This document shows, piece after piece, positions 48,400-60,148 of a stretch of DNA of 60,196 nucleotides. A program made the position numbers and the translations under genes. The DNA lies in NCBI GenBank assembly GCA_000349905.1, contig KB722739.1, forward strand, positions 1,966,294-2,026,489. The letters are read 5' to 3'. A model generated the notes under the pieces. It saw nothing but the letters and a program-made list of their open reading frames with translations, had not been told where the DNA came from and made no database searches. The DNA comes from Volvariella volvacea V23. Lineage: Eukaryota; Basidiomycota; Agaricomycetes; Agaricales; Pluteaceae. Within the stretch, counting starts at the first letter, position 1. Each line of letters opens with the position of its first letter.

Positions 48400-49315
48400 A
48401 CGACTGTTCCTCTGATGTGCGCGGGAGTCGTTGAGGGAGGGTTTGGGTGCCGCTCTGCGCTTTTGTTGCGGTTGTCGATGAAGGTAGTGTAGATGACAAC
48501 TTGTATTTTTCGCTTTTGGACTTTTCGTGATCGTATGGTCTGTGAGTTGCATGTACACAGTATACCATTTGTATATAATGTGCGATTTGTATTCTCGAGG
48601 CACCTGAGCTGAGATGATGACATAAAAAACGAGGCAAGTATACTACTTCATCAATATTGAAATACGCTATGTGCGATTGGTTATATAGCGTCAGGCTTGG
48701 GTAGCACTGCTACATTATAGCAATCGAACATTAATAGCGTCCACTGAGAATACAACTACTACATTGTTACTATACTATAACTTGCCAGAGAAACAATGGG
48801 GCTCATACCCGCAAGCAAGAGTTACTACGTATGGTGCTATAATGAAACATAAGGAAGCATCATGCGTTATAAATTACTTATAATGAATGATACATAGAAT
48901 AATAAAGTATAATATACCAAGACGCCGGTCGGCGTGCTATCGACTGATATACTAGTGTCATGACGAAATAGGACCCATGGCCGGCGACTTTACGCTAGCT
49001 GGCCATTCCTATAAAACGTCCGGTGTCGTTCTCTAATGCAATGCGAATGAGATAGAACTACAATGTCAAGACCGAGTCCATTCGTAAGGGGTCCACGTAT
49101 ACGTAAACTTGAAATGTTTCCTGATGGGTGTTGTAGACGAAGCGGAATGATGCTAGATTATTCATGTCCCGTACTTGAAGATGGGATGACTAGTATAGCC
49201 CAACGAGATTGATGTGGTGGTCTGTCGAGAGACTCTGTATGGTCTTTATTGGCTATAGGGCTTGGGTGTCGGGTTACGAGGAAGATGGAGCGCAAGCAGC
49301 AACGGAGGTCGGAGC
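48400..49315. other. Intergenic, AT-rich, nothing recognised
   Basis: 3' flank of copy G and of the minus-strand NACHT gene (convergent). No repeat was identified. Confidence 0.5.
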
Positions 49316-52228
49316 CTAGCCCGCGCCTTCCACCTCAACATCGGCTAAATGACGAGAGCAACGCTCGCCCGATTTCCAATGCGCAATAACGTCAGCGCGC
49401 GATAGTGGCAAGTCATTTAGGTTGTCCTAAAGTATAAAGGGTTGATCAAGAATCAAGACCGTTATGCTGACTGAAATTGGGCTCACCTCCAGCCATTCCA
49501 GAACGTTGTCGTCATTGCGTTCGTGATAATGATATTCAATAGGAAGTGATTCAATGAAATATGTCCGCCTTAATCTTACGGAGTCCGGCCTTCGTCCATT
49601 GGGTATGTAGACTAGGGTATATAGGCTTCTCAGGAGTCCACGTCCAGCCCTTGCTCCAGGTATATAACTCTTCTAGGTCAGATTGGCTACTGCTCAATCG
49701 CGATAATCAGCACACTCTCGAAAGTTTCGCAGAGAACTCGGTGCAAGAAGCTCAACTTACAACATCAATAATAAACCGGGATCGGCGAACACGGTCAATG
49801 AGGCAAGGACGACGTTATTGGGGTTCATATTCTCTAGCCATGTGTGCGAATCCACTTGAGTCTTGGTCTTGGAATCCTCCAGCTCCGCATAGCTCTTCAC
49901 GTATGCCCTTCCAAAGGCCAAGAGAGCGTTCCAGGACAACGGACAACGTCCGTCGGTTTCGTCACAATCGTCGTTGCAATAGATCCGGGAGTAGTTACGC
50001 CGAAGCCAGTCGGCGAAGACGGCGTATGCTACTGCACCGCTGTCAAATTTGCTCATCAGCGAAGCGTCATCCTGACCCGTAATAGGTGCTTAGTCCAGAT
50101 GACGCGCAGGAACAGATAAACTACGAACCCACGATTTACAAATCTTAATAAACCCCATATAATCCTTTTCGAATCCATCCCATGGCCCAGATTTCATCAG
50201 GGTGTAGAGGCGCTTGTTAAAGTCCATCTTCTTCAACTGCTGCAAGAGGTCCGGTGGAATGGGCATGCCTGACAAAAACTTGGAACAACGCCACCAAAGG
50301 GCAACGAGACACCATTGGTCAATGTAATTACCGCGTTCTAGCTTTTTGAGGCAGAGCAAAGTGACCCTAGTGGCCCTTGATTGCGGGTCAATGTGGTACG
50401 CTTCACTCCGCCGAGAGTCGTGAAGGAAGTCAAGGAAGGATTTGTGGTATATTTCGATTGCTCCATCGTCGGTGCGCGGAATCTTGAGAACGGAGTGGAG
50501 CCGTTTAAGCGCTAGACGACACTGAGCTCTATTTGGGTATAGTAACAATGAGAGTCTTCCTAGAGTAAGCTGAAATGTATGCCAGTAGCTGCTGAGGAGC
50601 CCTGGGCTAGTCGGTTCAGATAGACCATGCTGGTCTTCGGAGCTGGCCACGAGGGTGCACACCAGAAAGAGAAGGTCCTTCAGTCTCTCGTCATCAGGAA
50701 GATGGGATGACCGCATAATCTGGATGTATAACGCGTCGAGGTGAGATAAAGCCTCCGGGATTTGCTCGAGACAGGCTTGCAGTCGGTCGTGAGGATCAGA
50801 GTTGTTGTCATCCATGTATTTGAAAAGGGTGGCAGTGTAAATGTACTGCCCATCCGCCCGTTGCGCGATGAGTTCAATGACCTCGTCTGATGGCCAAATG
50901 CCGTTCTTAGAACAGTAGCACTGAAGCACTTCACGATGCTTGTTGTAAATCCTCACGAACTGAGATCGAATATATCCCTTCATCTCTGCCAAGTTCCTGC
51001 ATTTAGCAAGATCGATCCTAGTTCGGCAGCGAGACGCGAGAGGATTGGCATCGAAGGAGTCGACTAGATGGGGCTCGGGCCTACTAGAAATGAGGAAAAC
51101 AAGAGGGGAACACGAACCACAGGATAGCAGAAGACTCAAGACCTTATTCTGGTCCTCTGCATCTGCACACTCATCTAGACCGTCGATTATGATAGTAGCA
51201 GGAGGGATGGGACAGGGCGTCCTAGTGACTACCGTCCTCACTGTGTTGATAACGAGTAACTGCCATTGAACTTCCATAGTTGCGCTCAAGACGGTCGGAT
51301 CTTCCGCGATAACCTTATCGATTTCCTCCCCGACATCTTTTACGGATACAGCGAGCTGGTAAGCAATGGTAGGGACAAGGCCATCAATACCATTGCGCTT
51401 GGGATCGGCGCGGAAAAAGAAGAAGGATGCTGCTATTTTGGCTTTGGAGTTTGGCTGTGAGAGCTTTTCCGCGGTGCTCATTGCGATCGCTGACTTTCCT
51501 ATCCCGGCGGGACCTGTGAGCCAGAGTATGTCGTGTTCTCTATCCTCGTCTTCGATCCAGTTCGTAATGTCGAGGAGGATGTCTTGACGCGTATGGGGAT
51601 CACATCTTAGCGGATCCGCGCGTACTTTGCCGGTGTGTGTTGCATCTTTTATAACAAGGTCTTGCAATTGCTCTCTAGCTGGCGATAGACATCAGTCCGC
51701 CGCTACCACAGGGATAGTGTTCGGCTGCAACTTACCACCATGATTGCAGTTTTGTGTGGTGATATTGGCACGGTTATCGTCCCCAACGATCGTAACTTGA
51801 ACCCCATTGCCAGTGACTTGAGACTCTGCACGATTAAATGCGCTGATCGAAGTGGTGGGCTGCTCGACTCCGGCTGGACCATCATTTGTGAGTGGTGTGT
51901 TATCCACATTTCCAAAAGTTATGTCCCTCTCCACTTGAGAGTGGGAGTCTTGACGTATGTCACTGGGTGGCGGGTCAAGAGTCACGCTTTCGCTTTCATG
52001 GCCAACTGCAGTGGAACTGGATCCAATCGCAGGCCTCGGAGCTGTCTCCTCGGGTATGGGTGTGGGGATCAATTCCCTTGCGTCGGCTGACGGGACTGGA
52101 GTGATCGGCTGGGTGAGTGGGATCGTGGTGGCATTTTCACGATTGTTACGGCTGTCACGGCGTTTCGAGAGCCTGAACGGCTTGAGGCTAGTAAATTTTG
52201 GTAGCTTAAGAGCAGGAAAGCACTTCAT
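49316..52228 (-). CDS. NACHT NTPase (STAND, NLR-like), minus-strand copy
   Basis: Exon 1 is 52228-51736 (start MKCFPALKLPKF in a CCACCATG context) and codes for a Ser/Pro-rich N-terminal region of about 165 aa. Exon 2 from 51678 holds the NACHT domain: Walker A GPAGIGKS near residue 220, Walker B TIIIDGLDEC, and SSRPEPHLV. A C-terminal part (YHKSFLDFLHDSRRSEAYHI, WLENMNPNNVVLASLT) follows. The large exon reads to a stop at 50090, but paralogue comparison suggests splicing into exons at about 50080-49761, 49689-49487 and 49426-49316. There is an apparent +1 frameshift in 49689-49487 after TQWTK. Such receptors oligomerise on a signal and can trigger fungal self/non-self cell death; the effector here is unknown. 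No WD, ANK or TPR repeats are seen. Confidence 0.82.
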
Positions 52229-52704
52229 GGTGGCAGGTTGGGAGGAGGGAAGCAGCAAAATCGTTGGGGCTCAAAGGGACACAGCATGAAGTCCCGCACA
52301 GGCCCCTTTTTTATACGTTGAATCTGGTTTTTACAAGTGCCTAGAATGGGGGCCTACCATATGCAGGTTTGACAGCTAATTCGCCCGCCGCATTGTCACA
52401 TTCAAATGTCATGAGCATAGAGCACACATTCGCTCGCTTCAAATCTCAATGGATTAGATCTACTCAAAATATTAGAGGACTTACTAGCAACTAGGTCTTG
52501 AAGCTTGGAGGCTGAGCATCTTTGAAATGGTTTAACATTGTCGAAAAAATTAGGTAAGAAACCGCAAGCACCGAAACGGCACCTAGGCAAACACCCACAA
52601 AAACGGCAACACCCTGAGCGCCCTATGTTGTACAGCCAAAAACGTGATGCACAGCCCTATGGCGTTGAGACTTTTTAACACTCTACCTGCTGCTCCCAGA
52701 GATA
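52229..52704. promoter_or_regulatory. 476-bp divergent promoter between NACHT genes
   Basis: Only 476 bp separate the two start codons, so both promoters lie here. The minus gene has TATAAAAA at 52314-52307, about 80 bp before its ATG. No equally clear TATA is seen for the plus gene. Confidence 0.6.
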
Positions 52705-55624
52705 ATGGGTTGTTTTTCCCTTCCAACGAGATACTTCAAATTCAATTTACGCTCCAAAATACATCGGCCCGCCGGGATAGTTGATACTGAGTCCCATCCG
52801 ACTTCCTCGAGCGCCCCCCACATCCACCATGTAATGCATCTTCCTCCGGATACAACCGGTCTAGAGTTTGGCCACGGCGACCTGTATTCGTTCAGCTCTT
52901 CATCAACGATCCCCACTGACTATAAACCTATCTCAAGCAGTGATATGATGAGCACCACTGGCCAAATTGTTGGATGCGAGGAGGCCACAATTACGGGCAC
53001 CAGCTATCTTCCATCGACAGGCCCCCAGAATGGCGTAAAAGCCTCATGCAATAAAAACCCCAGGCCCCTTAGTGCTGTTGACGAAGACGGGATTGATAGG
53101 CCAACTTGCGCTGGAGACATGTCCGAAGCTGATCTAACGCACGATTCGGCGACATTCATGTGCACAGACTACTTACACACTCCGAAGAATGGGAGTAATA
53201 GCTCTGCCACCAACATAACACACATGATTGACAGTAAATCGTTTGTCCAACATCACGAGGGACAAGGTATGACCGATGGCGCTGTTTCTGCTTCTCGCTA
53301 ACGATCGAGCCACGATTTTAGCACGGGACCTTCTACGAGTCTTTGTCGTCATCGATGCAATGCACACCGGAAAAGTGCGCACAGACCCACTAGAATGCCA
53401 CCCTAATACGCGCCAAGCCATTATCCTCGATATCACTACGTGGATCGAGAATAAAACAAAGGAAAGAGGCATCCTTTGGCTTTTGGGTCCCGCTGGCATT
53501 GGGAAGTCTGCCATTGCGATGAGCGCTGCGAAGAAGTTAGACCAGCCAGACTCCAGGGCCCGAGTAGCTGCATCGTTCTTTTTTTATGGCGCAGACCCAC
53601 GGCGAAATAACGTTCATTATTTCGTCCCAACGATTGCATATCAGCTAGCTGTGTGCTTTAAGGATGTTGGAGCGGCGATCGATAGAGTGATAGAGGAAGA
53701 TCCGCTGGTCTTACACGCTATGTTGGAGGTTCAGTGGAGGAAGCTCATTGTCGAGCCCATCAAGGCTGTTATCGATGTCCCGCCCGCTGTCGTTATTATC
53801 GACGGCCTGGACGAATGCGGGGATGTGAGGGAGCAAGGGAGGGTATTAGACCTCGTTTCGTCCTGTGGCTTTGACTTCCCTCTCGCCTTTCTTGTATCGA
53901 GCAGACCGGAGCCGCACCTCGTAAACTCATTCAATTCCGATCCGCTCGTGTCTCGCTGTCGAGCCAGCATTGATCTCGCGCAATGCAAGGACGCCTCAGA
54001 GATGCGGTTGTTCGTGCGATCGCAATTTTCGAGGATCTACTCTCGACACCATACCGTCCTTTATTCCTACTCTCAACGTGGAATTTGGCCAACAGATGAC
54101 ACCATCGATCTCATCACGTCCAGGGCGGACGGACAATTTATTTTTCCTGTCACGTTGTTCAAATATGTTGACGATGATGACGCAAATCCACACGAGCGAC
54201 TGCGGTCATGCCTTGAGCAAATCCCAGGCGCCCCATCTTACCTTGATGCACTCTATACGCACATTATGCAATCGTCACACGAGCCGCAGGACGAGAGGCT
54301 GAAGGATCTTCTCTTCCTCGTTAGTACATTCCAGCCAAACTCGGGAAGTATAGAGATGCCTTTCGAAGGCATTGGCAACACGCTGCTGAGTAGCTACTGG
54401 CACACATTTGAACCAACGTTAGGGAGGCTGGCCTCGCTGATATACCAAACTAGGGTTCGGTGTCGCTTAGCTATTCGGCGGCTTCGCTCTGTCCTCAGCA
54501 TTCCAAGCAGCGACGATGGTGTCATTACAATCTACCATAAGTCCTTTTCCGATTTCTTGTACGACCAGAGACGCAGTAAAGGATACCATATCAACCCCCG
54601 AGTCGAGGCGGTCCGAATCATTATGCAATGCCTAAGCAAACTAGAACGCGAGGCGCTTCTCGAACCGTGGTTTTCGCTCTCTCTATGGTGGCGCTGTTCT
54701 GTCATTTTGTTCGGTTGGCCCCCTTCAGAGGATCTTTTATTGCGCTTGAAGGAAGTTGACTTTAACAATGTCTTGCACATTCTGATGCAATCCGGCCCTT
54801 GGAGCGGGTTCGAGGCGGATTACAGCAAATTTCTGAGCAGTTGCAAATCCTGGGTTCGTATCTTGCCGTATCTATGCGCGTCTAGGCTTTCTACTGAATA
54901 GCCGGTATTAGAACGACCATTCTTTAATTATCAAGTTCCGCAGTGATGCTATGGCACATGCTGTCTTCGCCGACTGGTTACGGGCCAACTACTGCAGGGT
55001 CTACCTAAATGAGGTTGATTGTGACTATACTGACTGCCCATTATCCTGGAACGCTCTCTTGGCCCTCGCAGCAGCCTACGTGAGGAGCTATACAGAGCCG
55101 GAGGGATCCAAGGTCTGCGTGGACGCGCACATATGGCTAGAAAATATGAGTCCCAACAACGTCGTCCTTGCTTCGTTGACGGTGTTCACAGATCCTAGAT
55201 TGCTGGAAATGTTGTGAGTATGGGTACCTATATAGACTTATTGTGCCGTTCTTATTATTGTGTTGACCGACAGGAGTCAGGATGATTTAGTAGAGTTACG
55301 TGCCTGGAGCAAAGGATGGACGTGGAACCCTGTGAAACAGAACCCGTCTTATAACCCACGTCCTCAGTGGACGATAATAGTTCCGAAGACGTTAGAGGTT
55401 AGGGTTTTTAATCTGCTTGCAGAGCTTCCAGTGGAATACCATCATCACGAAGTTAATGGTAGTAACGTTGTGGAATGGTTAATGGTCAGTTAATTTGAAT
55501 CGTTGGACTCGCGTATATTCACCACTGACATAATGAATAGGCACTCCCCAAGGATTTAGACCAACGCACTCATAATCTTGTATCACATTGGAAGGCGCAG
55601 GACTGCCGCCCTATTGGTACTTGA
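52705..55624 (+). CDS. NACHT NTPase (STAND, NLR-like), plus-strand copy
   Basis: Exon 1 52705-53266 codes for an N-terminal region of 187 aa with no similarity that I can see to the minus copy. Exon 2 from 53322 carries TGKVRTDPLECHPNTRQ, Walker A GPAGIGKS (residues 243-250), Walker B VVIIDGLDEC and SSRPEPHLV. These and the following helical part match the minus copy closely. The exon reads to a stop at 54901, but a downstream exon (about 54936-55213, AVFADWLRANYCRVY, WLENMSPNNVVLASLT) then 55274-55484 and 55541-55624 continue the protein as in the minus copy, with good GTGAGT and GTCAGT donors. The donor joining exon 2 to the rest is not certain; if unspliced the product ends at 54901. No frameshift is seen. 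Confidence 0.82.
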
Positions 55625-56389
55625 TTCTTTTTTTTTTGAGCGGTGCGTGGACGCACTATACTATAGACTTGATTATTGCAATTACGTGTAATATACAGCC
55701 CTTTCTCTTTCATTTCAACTTCTCTCTTCGCTATCTTGTTATTTATAGAAGCGTTACACGAGATAGCGAGTCCCCATATACCCCAATATTCTCGAGTATG
55801 TTATGTGCCTTTAAGCACCTGTAATTCAAGAGGCCTTAGACAGCAGCCATTCCTATGAGTATAGTAGGAGAGGTGAGAAGGAAGGTGTCCGTTTTGGTGG
55901 GGCTACTGGGTGGGTAAGTGTATTGAGAGTATTGAATGCCGTTAAGTCGGAAAGAGGACACGAAGCACTCATGTATTGCTTGCTAGCTACTTGTTGAGAT
56001 GTACAATGCTGGATCGGCACTCAACTCAGATACATCAGCAAATTCTTGACTAAAGTGGTGTGCTGTTCAAGGATAGACCTCGACATTCGGGAGAGCTGAG
56101 ATCATTTGACAATTCGTGCATAGAATTGCTTTCTTGGAGTGTCTACGTAATGCTGAACTGATGCTATCATGAATCGGGAACTAAAATTGAGAAGAGGGCG
56201 TTGATGTTCTCATTAGATTTAAGAATACATAGCATTCACTTCCATACCTGGTTCCAAGTCCAGAACGTAGTGAGGACTTGGTCTTTTCAGGACCAGGAAA
56301 GCTGTGCCTGATTTTGGTGCCTGGCGGTAAGTTCCGAGCATGTATGTAATGTAGAAATGTCATATTTTGGTTGAGTTCAATGAAAGTTT
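55625..56389. other. AT-rich flank, one copy of a dispersed repeat
   Basis: Gene-free. Contains the first copy of the repeat described at 56258-56340. No coding frame is recognised. Confidence 0.5.
56258..56340. repeat. Dispersed short repeat, copy 1
   Basis: The core TCTTTTCAGGACCAGGAAAG with flanks (TGAGGACT before, ATTTTGGTGCCTGGC after) recurs at 57377-57465 and, truncated by the window edge, at 60149-60196. Confidence 0.75.
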
Positions 56390-56896
56390 GCATCGCATTT
56401 GAAAACCATGGGAGATATCAACACCGCACTTTGCATATACATTTTACACATAAAATGGAAGATTTCTCTCCCTTATAGCTAAGAAATATATGAAGAACCT
56501 GTAGAGATATTAATCATTTCGTGTTTTTCTAACTAATGAATTGCATCGCATTCAATAACCGTGAAGCGCACATTAAAACTAATATAACCGTTGAATTATA
56601 CATATATTTCCATACAAGTTTGCCTATAACATCATAAGGTTCTGTGCAGAACTGATTGAGCAACAGGACATACAGGTAGAACATACACTCAGAAAGGGTG
56701 CTTAATTAATCATTCAATTCTTCACCAAACCTTGTGATGCTATAGCAAATTCTGTAGATTCCAATAGTTATATTAGTTTTAATGTGCGCTCCACGGTTAT
56801 TGAATGCGATGCAATTCTTTAATGGGAAAAACACAAAGTGGTCTATCTCTACAAGATCTTCATATCTCCCACAGTTTGCAAATGTAATGCAATTTT
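56390..56896. repeat. Fold-back inverted repeat (MITE-like)
   Basis: The left arm (about 56390-56642) and right arm (about 56729-56896) are imperfect reverse complements. Examples: GAATTGCATCGCATTCAATA at 56538 against its inverse at 56815, GCACATTAAAACTAATATAA at 56567 against its inverse near 56786, and GCCTATAACATCATAAGGTT against GCTATAGCATCACAAGGTTT. The loop is about 86 nt. The left arm has an extra piece of about 70 nt. No protein is encoded. Confidence 0.8.
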
Positions 56897-58109
56897 TGAT
56901 ATAGAAAATATAAAATCTTGAATAACCCTTATGAATTTGTTAAGTATAAGGTATAGAAATTATCCATTATATGTACCCAGTATATCTCTAAAGTATGAGA
57001 CAATATCTCCAGCAGTGTTAAAATGTAGTGCACACTATTGTCAATACCTATAGACTTACAAAGAGTTGTTAGAACTATAGACAATAGAATAATACAAGGT
57101 GGTTGTAGTATATGTGTACATATAGAGTATAAGGGCTGTATGTGTAATCATTATTTGATTCCACTACAAATATGCATGACACTATTAAAAATCAAAAAAA
57201 GATTATGATAGGTTTTATCAGACAAAAATCTGGGCCTATGTTTCATGTGAATTATCATCAATGATTATCAATATTATTAGCTAGAATCTTAAATATTATT
57301 AATTTAGTCAGATACATCCTGAGTTCAGGGCTGCCAAAAATTATAAATCTTATTGAGACTACAAACATTATTCTGAGTCTAGAACATAGTGAGGACTCAG
57401 TCTTTTCAGGACCAGGAAAGCTATGCCTAATTTTGGTGCCTGGCAGTAACTTCTGAGCTTGCATACTTAGTTTGCAGTTCTCAGGACTTTGGGCACTTTT
57501 TTTTCTGATTTGGCAGCAACTTCTGTTCGGTTAACTTCGCCTAATCTCAGCTATCAATCTCAGCACTCAGTATAGGTCAGAGCTGCACAGTAGACATTAG
57601 AGATGCAATATCTCACTCAATGCTCATTCAATCAGTATACTTTAAGCTGTCAATAAGTTCAGTATGAGTTTCAACTGCATACAAGAGAATCTTTGTTACA
57701 AAAAGTATCTCAATTAGACTACTGATAATATCTTTGCTTGCAAAAAGTTTATTGCATTGTTGTCACATCTGTCATTGTCATCAGTACAAGAAGAAAAGTT
57801 GAGTTTACATTGCCACAAATATATGATATGCATTTGTTCTGCATTGAAGTCATTGAGCTTGATACTTTATATTGCATAATTTTTCATAAGCAAAATTAGA
57901 TTTTTATTAATTGTAATAAAGATACATTGTCTTTGGATATTGACATTGCATTTGAGTTGTAACCATAGTCATACTACATCTACACTCATTTGTAATGTAC
58001 ATGTTCTATATACCAAAATTATCACTGTTCTTTTGTGTTGACACACATGTAGTCAATCTCAGAAGTGTGTTCATGTACTGAAGAATGTTAAGTGTAGAGA
58101 TTGAGTAGG
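56897..58109. other. AT-rich, CpG-poor DNA, no gene
   Basis: Contains repeat copy 2. CG dinucleotides are almost absent over long stretches (for example 57781-58080), unlike the rest of the window. Confidence 0.55.
57377..57465. repeat. Dispersed short repeat, copy 2
   Basis: Nearly identical to copy 1 over the core. Differences are mostly transitions (TGTGCCTG to TATGCCTA, GGCGG to GGCAG). Confidence 0.75.
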
Positions 58110-58545
58110 AGAAGGATATGTGATGGTGGTGTGGTGGTGTGGCAGTGTCATTCGATGCAAGATGGTGATGGCAGTGGGCTGCTGGTATTATTGAATGTGA
58201 CATGGCAGTGGTGGCAGTGGTGGTAGTAGTGATGGTGGTGGGCAGCATCATTGGACATGATGTGGTGATAGTGATGGTGGTTGTGGCAGTATTGTTGAAC
58301 ATGGCATGATGGTGGTAGTGAACTGTGGCATTATTGGACACAAGATGGCAGTGATGCTGCAGCAGTGTCATTGGATGCAATATGGTGGCAATGGTGGGTT
58401 ACCAGTGCCATTGGACACAGCATGGTGATGGTGATCGTGTGGTGGTGACATTGTTGGACATGACATAGAAGTGGGAGTGGTACAGTGGTGTCATTGGACA
58501 TAAGATGGCAGTGTGATAGCATCATTGAATGCAATGTGGTGGTGG
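58110..58545. repeat. Degenerate minisatellite, about 40-bp unit
   Basis: About ten units anchored by TCATTGGAYRCAAGATGG-type sequence, spaced mostly 38-43 bp, with GTGGTGGCAGTGG filling between. The plus strand is G/T rich and poor in C. Open frames here (His/Thr-rich on minus) are artefacts of the repeat. Confidence 0.8.
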
Positions 58546-60148
58546 AGCACTACCAGATTGGAACTGTCACTAGTGACAGTCACAGAGACAATGGTGTTGA
58601 GCAATTTCACCAATGCATTGTCACAGTTTTCCATGTTTGGTCATGTTTGTTGCATGATTACATCATCAACATCAGATTACTCCTTCCTTCTTATCACTTC
58701 ATTTTTCTTAGTGCTTATCTTTAACCTTAGAAGCCCTTACAACTCAAGTATCTACTATACCTTGAACTCCTTAAGCAGCTATCTACTCATAGGTTACCAT
58801 TATAGGTCTTAGTAGTAACATTCCTAATGTCTTTATGCTCTTGTATTCCAAGCGCTGGTTATAAGCCTTAGATATCCTGAGTTGCTACTACCTAGTGGCC
58901 ACCTTATAGACACCCTCTTACCTTAAGCACTAGTCAAGCCTTAAGGGCCTAGAGCGGTTAACCCTTAGGTTATTCCCCAAGTGTCCTTAGACATTTTGAG
59001 CAGTTACTCATAACACGCTAGTATAAGCGCTTACTTGTTACATACTGTATTCCATACCTTTCATCAGCATCCTTTAGTCATCACCTATAATGACATCTAT
59101 AGCTGGTTCCAGAATACTCTAGAACTCTTGTTAGATCTCTGATTGCATCATGACTTATGTCATATGCTGTACCTTGTAAAATATCCTAGAATACTCCTAG
59201 TTATGCACACAGTATGACTTAGCTATTGGACTCTTAAGTAGTTACATAACTTTCATCAGGCTGATAAATCAATTAGTCAATGCACTACAAGCACTAACAA
59301 ATATGTACATACAACCTTCATGTATATAAGGCTTGTACCTCTGGGTTTCGCTCCCCAGATTAATTAATTCTGTCTCTTGGACTGATACCACCATCATCTG
59401 AGTACGCTCAACCTTAGTATTGAGACTCTTCTTCTGCAAGATCCTTTATTGGTTAGTTGTCCCATAACATGTATAATATCATGTGATAATTGCATCACAG
59501 CACATCACACTTAAGCTCCATTTCATTGAGACATTGACATTATGGATTCTACCACACCCCCAAGAAAGATTTTTGATACATATATATGTGCAATAGAGTA
59601 TACTATATCACCCTATAGCATTAGATTATTAATATTTACTGTATTTGGCTTAAAAAGTTAATATAATAGTAATTTACCTGCTAAATCTGGCCTTGTGAAG
59701 TATTTTCAATATATCTCTTCAATCACAACACCTGGGCTCATGGTTCTATGACACTTTTTGCTTAGACTTTCAATATAAATATGTTTACAGTGCTTATTTT
59801 TTAATTATTGCTCTCAATCAGGAGATATACATGTGCAGTAGGCTATTTAACATGGTTAGAGGCAAGATATCAAGTAATTATCAAGTACAGTAGGAGTGGA
59901 AAAAAATGAAAGAGGGTAATGTGTGGTGGAGAAAATAAAAAACTAAAGTTCAATACTAGCATGCCCAACAATCAACTATTGGGTATACTGGTGCACTGGC
60001 TAGGGAATGGTTAGGGTCTGCTATCACTAGGGTTAGGGTCTGCCACTGTCAGACCCAGCACATGACTTTCATCACAAATAACATAAGCACTACAAGCCAC
60101 TAAAATAACTAAGCACTTTATACCATTTAATTACAAGTTTAAATTATA
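58546..60148. other. AT-rich, gene-free end of window
   Basis: No protein is recognised. Contains a possible LTR-like segment (see rejected items) and a short duplication GGTTAGGGTCTGC at 60010-60043. Confidence 0.45.

Noticed and set aside
58006..58534. His/Thr-rich open frames on the minus strand
   Set aside because: They are translations of the minisatellite and have no independent coding signal.
59129..59469. Possible solo LTR starting TGTTA and ending TAACA, with a TATATAAGG inside
   Set aside because: The flanking 5-bp sequences (ACTCT and TGTAT) do not match, there is no second LTR or internal region, and short TG/CA ends are common by chance in AT-rich DNA.
60010..60043. GGTTAGGG motifs resembling telomere repeat TTAGGG
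   Set aside because: Only two isolated units inside a short duplication (GGTTAGGGTCTGC), with no tandem array.
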